A program made the position numbers and the translations under genes. A stretch of DNA of 64,000 bases from Megaleporinus macrocephalus (lineage: Eukaryota; Chordata; Actinopteri; Characiformes; Anostomidae): assembly GCA_021613375.1 (NCBI GenBank), contig CM038721.1, forward strand, positions 4,660,986 through 4,724,985, given 5' to 3'. The notes below the pieces were generated by a model, which was not told where the DNA came from, searched no databases, and was given only the letters and a program-made list of their open reading frames with translations. Shown here in pieces: positions 61,641 through 64,000 of this stretch (position 1 is its first letter; each line of letters starts with the position of its first letter).

Positions 61641-62084
61641 CAATTATATATACACTATAACTAATCAGCTCTATGATATAATGCTAAATATTAACATTGT
61701 GAGCTGTTCTAGTTCTCCTCATTTCTGCCTGATTTTCTAAAAACTCATTCACACATGCGGTTGTACCCGTAAATGTTCTGTCAATTTCTCAGGAAAAGGG
61801 ACCAAATGGCAGGAAAGTTGATTTCGCAGTTTGGATGTGACCATTATCAAGAACTCGACAGAGTTTGTAGTTCAGAACTTTCAACAAATCAATAAAAATC
61901 TATCATTTGTAGTGGAGTGATTTGTATTTGATCAGGAGTATCTATACTTTCACAAGTAATTGAGCTCTGGTTCTCCTACATATGATGCAGTTGGCAGTGA
62001 TCTGGCAAGAGATTGCAAGTTAATGCTTAAATTGTGTTAGATACTTTGATTTATCAGCTTGTTATGTGTATTTATATCATCGTT

Positions 62085-62320
62085 GTCCAATGAAACACAA
62101 ATATCTCAAAAAATGCAACTTTACAGGAGAGACCAAAAACATACTTTACTTTCAATGTAAGTCAATGGAACCAAAATTTTTCCAAGCTATTTTGGAATCA
62201 TTTGTATTTGTCCATACATCATAAAATTTTCACACAATATAAACAACCATTGGCATGTTCAAATGATGTAAGAAACTCCAAATTGCCAAAAATGGAGATG
62301 TTTTTCATTGGACAGCGACG
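62085..62320 (-). repeat. dispersed repeat (GTTCCATTGACTTACATTGA family, inverted)
   Basis: CGTTGTCCAATGAAA, CAACTTTACAGGAGAG and CTTTCAATGTAAGTCAATGG are the reverse of the copies at 22.3 and 33.0 kb. It lies 160 bases upstream of a minar1 exon. Confidence 0.7.
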
Positions 62321-62478
62321 ACATGTAAACCAAGACCATGTGTTCTTTTCATCAAATTCAAACCAAAATTTGAAGGCAAACACTGTCCACAGTTTCTTCT
62401 CACCAGCAAGCTTTTCTTATAAAGCCAACAATAACTGTGCCTGGACTTTACTGATATATTCTGTTTATCCCCCAACAG

Positions 62479-62733
62479 ACAGATCGACAGTATGACCCCC
62501 ACCAGGCCCACCGTTCTTCCAAGCCGCCCAAGGAATCCTATCTGGTCGAGCAGGTGTTCAGCCCCCACCATTTCAATCCCTCCGTCAAGTCCCACGTCAA
62601 GGGCAGCCCTCTGTACACTGACCTGCGGCTGACCGGTGTGGCCGAGGGCAAGCGTCCGCAACCCTCCTGGACCATAGAGGAATTCAAACGCAACTCAGGA
62701 GACAAGAGCAAACTCAGTGCGCTGGACCTACAG
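62479..62733 (+). CDS. minar1: minar1 next coding exon (85 codons)
   Basis: This exon continues MINAR1. It follows a good acceptor (pyrimidine-rich stretch, then CCCCCAACAG) and opens in phase 0 with TDRQYD, matching the family's junction sequence. Recognisable family segments are ESYLVEQVFSPH, GSPLYTDLRLT and QPSWTIEEFKRNSGDKSKL, ending LSALDLQ at CAG|GTAAGA, a near-consensus donor in phase 0. In relatives the protein goes on for about 70 more residues, with a juxtamembrane motif and a single C-terminal transmembrane helix. I do not see that exon in the 1.27 kb that follows, so it must lie beyond 64,000. The exon is small and lies 33.8 kb from the main exon. The coding parts visible here sum to 832 codons, against about 916 residues in the human protein, which fits one missing terminal exon. 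Confidence 0.95.
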
Positions 62734-63830
62734 GTAAGAGCGCCCTTCGGGACTCCGGGCCACTGCTGCTTTGATTGAACCTCAGCTGGCCGGGTCAATT
62801 CGAGCTGATCTGTATGTCGGAGGTGTTTACCACATAGCGGCATTTTGTTGAGATTGGATTGGCCTTAAAGGCTGAGGCTCTGGGGGTTAGGGGGGTTTAA
62901 TGACATTGGAAGGCCTTCTGGGAATTGACAGTGTCTTGCTGCCACACCTGAATAAGAGCCTAGAGGTCATCCTGGCAGCTTTGTGTGATCTAACACACCG
63001 AGAAATAAACCGACTCGGGAGACTCTCTGAACATCTACAAATCCAGGTCATTTCTTGCATCTTAAAATCCACTGGGCAATCCGACAGGTCTGTTTACTTT
63101 GGGCTTATGATGTTATTCGTCTCTGACAATATTGGTTTAGTCTTCTCCAGAGAAGCCTGTTCACTGAGGGCTTTGTTAATACAGAACGTGATCATCTGTC
63201 TCTGGCAGTGGGGTCTGATTGGTCAGTGTTTGAGAATGTTTGGCCTTCTATGGCCAAATTAAATGGAGCTTGAGTGAAAAAGAAACCTGAAAAATTATCT
63301 CGTTGACCTTATAAGTCGAAGCGCCACGGTTAATCCCAAGGCCAATGACATGTCTTCGGCTTTTGCATTGTGTGGGTGGAAAGTGGGCTAGCATGGCAGT
63401 TGCTGTGTATTGCACTTGGTTGCGAGGGTACAACATTAAAGGGGTCTATTTTGGAGGCCATTCTCATGAGATACACTGTGCAGAAAGCTGTCAGGCGCAG
63501 GCAGACGAGAGTTGTGCTCTGGGCAATACCAGCAAGTGGTCTTTCAGTCACCCAACATATTCTGAATCGGTATATATGCATATATTGCATTGAACTAGGG
63601 GCTGGTTTTACATGGCGACACTTTCATGTGACTAGTAGCGTGTTGTAAGTTGCATGCAACATCATTTCTTGCACATTCAGTTTTTTCCACTTGGCACTTT
63701 GTCCACTGTTTGGTGTAATTTACATATTTACAGCATTTTATTCTTCATGTTTCCACTCCACAAATGAAGGCTGAACCCAGATATATTCCCTCATTTGGCA
63801 GGTATTCAGTTTTTTAATTCTGGGTTGGGC
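62734..63830 (+). other. minar1: minar1 intron 3, start only
   Basis: This follows the GTAAGA donor. It looks unique and largely free of repeats. The stretch 62,900-63,080 is fairly GC-balanced but has no convincing exon: none of its frames resembles the expected C-terminal MINAR1 transmembrane segment. Confidence 0.7.
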
Positions 63831-63835
63831 GATTG

Positions 63836-64000
63836 GGCGGCATGGTGGTGCAGTAGGTTGTATCATTGCCTCTGAAAAAGAAGGGCTTGGGTTTGATTCC
63901 CTGTCTGGGGCCCTTTCTGTGTGGAGTTTGCATGTCCTTCCCATTTCTGCCATAAAGACTCAGGAGATCAGAGTGTAGGAAGGTCATTTTGATAATGGAT
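63836..64000 (+). mobile_element. tRNA-derived SINE, cut by the window edge
   Basis: GGCGGCATGGTGGTGCAGTA (A-box region) and GGGTTTGATTCCC (B box) at tRNA-like spacing, then CTGTGTGGAGTTTGCATGTC, a body phrase typical of fish SINEs. Confidence 0.8.

Noticed and set aside
62900..63262. Candidate last exon of minar1
   Set aside because: The 120-codon frame lacks the expected juxtamembrane and transmembrane sequence and has no matching acceptor.

Overview
This window is nuclear DNA from a vertebrate, most likely a ray-finned fish. It has one large, spliced, conserved protein-coding gene with GT-AG introns and a CpG-rich 5' end. The rest is mostly non-coding DNA with tRNA-derived SINEs, Tc1/mariner and hAT-like remnants, short inverted-repeat elements and very many micro- and minisatellites. 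Several of the dispersed elements are of types I associate with fish genomes, perhaps otophysans; that placement is inference.

The only gene I can support is minar1 (also known as KIAA1024 or UBTOR), on the + strand. A CpG-rich promoter and a probable non-coding first exon lie at about 25,500-26,027. The main coding exon starts at 26,441, its ATG is at 26,485 and it ends at a GT donor after 28,725 (747 codons). A second coding exon lies at 62,479-62,733 (85 codons). Both exon junctions are phase 0. The last exon, which should carry the transmembrane segment, is beyond the right edge. The intron between the coding exons is about 33.8 kb.

Region by region. 1-1,200: a 42-bp minisatellite, then a Tc1-like transposase fragment. 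1,853-3,167: two copies of a roughly 580-bp element in head-to-head inversion. 3,200-8,000: pyrimidine, GT, TATC and TA microsatellites and two blocks of a GTTGCTAT-rich repeat. 8,000-23,000: mostly unassigned sequence with scattered short elements, a CpG-rich patch near 13.3-13.7 kb, and a large TATC tract at 20.1-21.1 kb. 23,046-24,955: a 24/25-bp satellite just upstream of the minar1 promoter. 26-29 kb: the minar1 main exon. 29-62 kb: intron 2, which holds the same satellite in inverted orientation as a 5.7-kb array (35.0-40.75 kb), a 20-bp satellite (46.7-48.0 kb), a hAT-like element with 8-bp target duplications, a decayed Tc1 element, a 37-bp array, a 54-bp array and a strong palindrome centred on a TA tract. 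62-64 kb: the next minar1 exon, intron 3, and the start of a SINE.

The most notable theme is that at least three of the satellites look as if they grew from ends or promoter parts of transposable elements in the same window. The 42-bp unit resembles the interior of a dispersed inverted-repeat element. The 24/25-bp unit resembles the terminal repeat of a Tc1-like element at 31.0-31.56 kb. The 20-bp unit is the A-box head of a tRNA-derived SINE whose B box is still attached. I found no multi-gene system such as an operon, defence locus or biosynthetic cluster.
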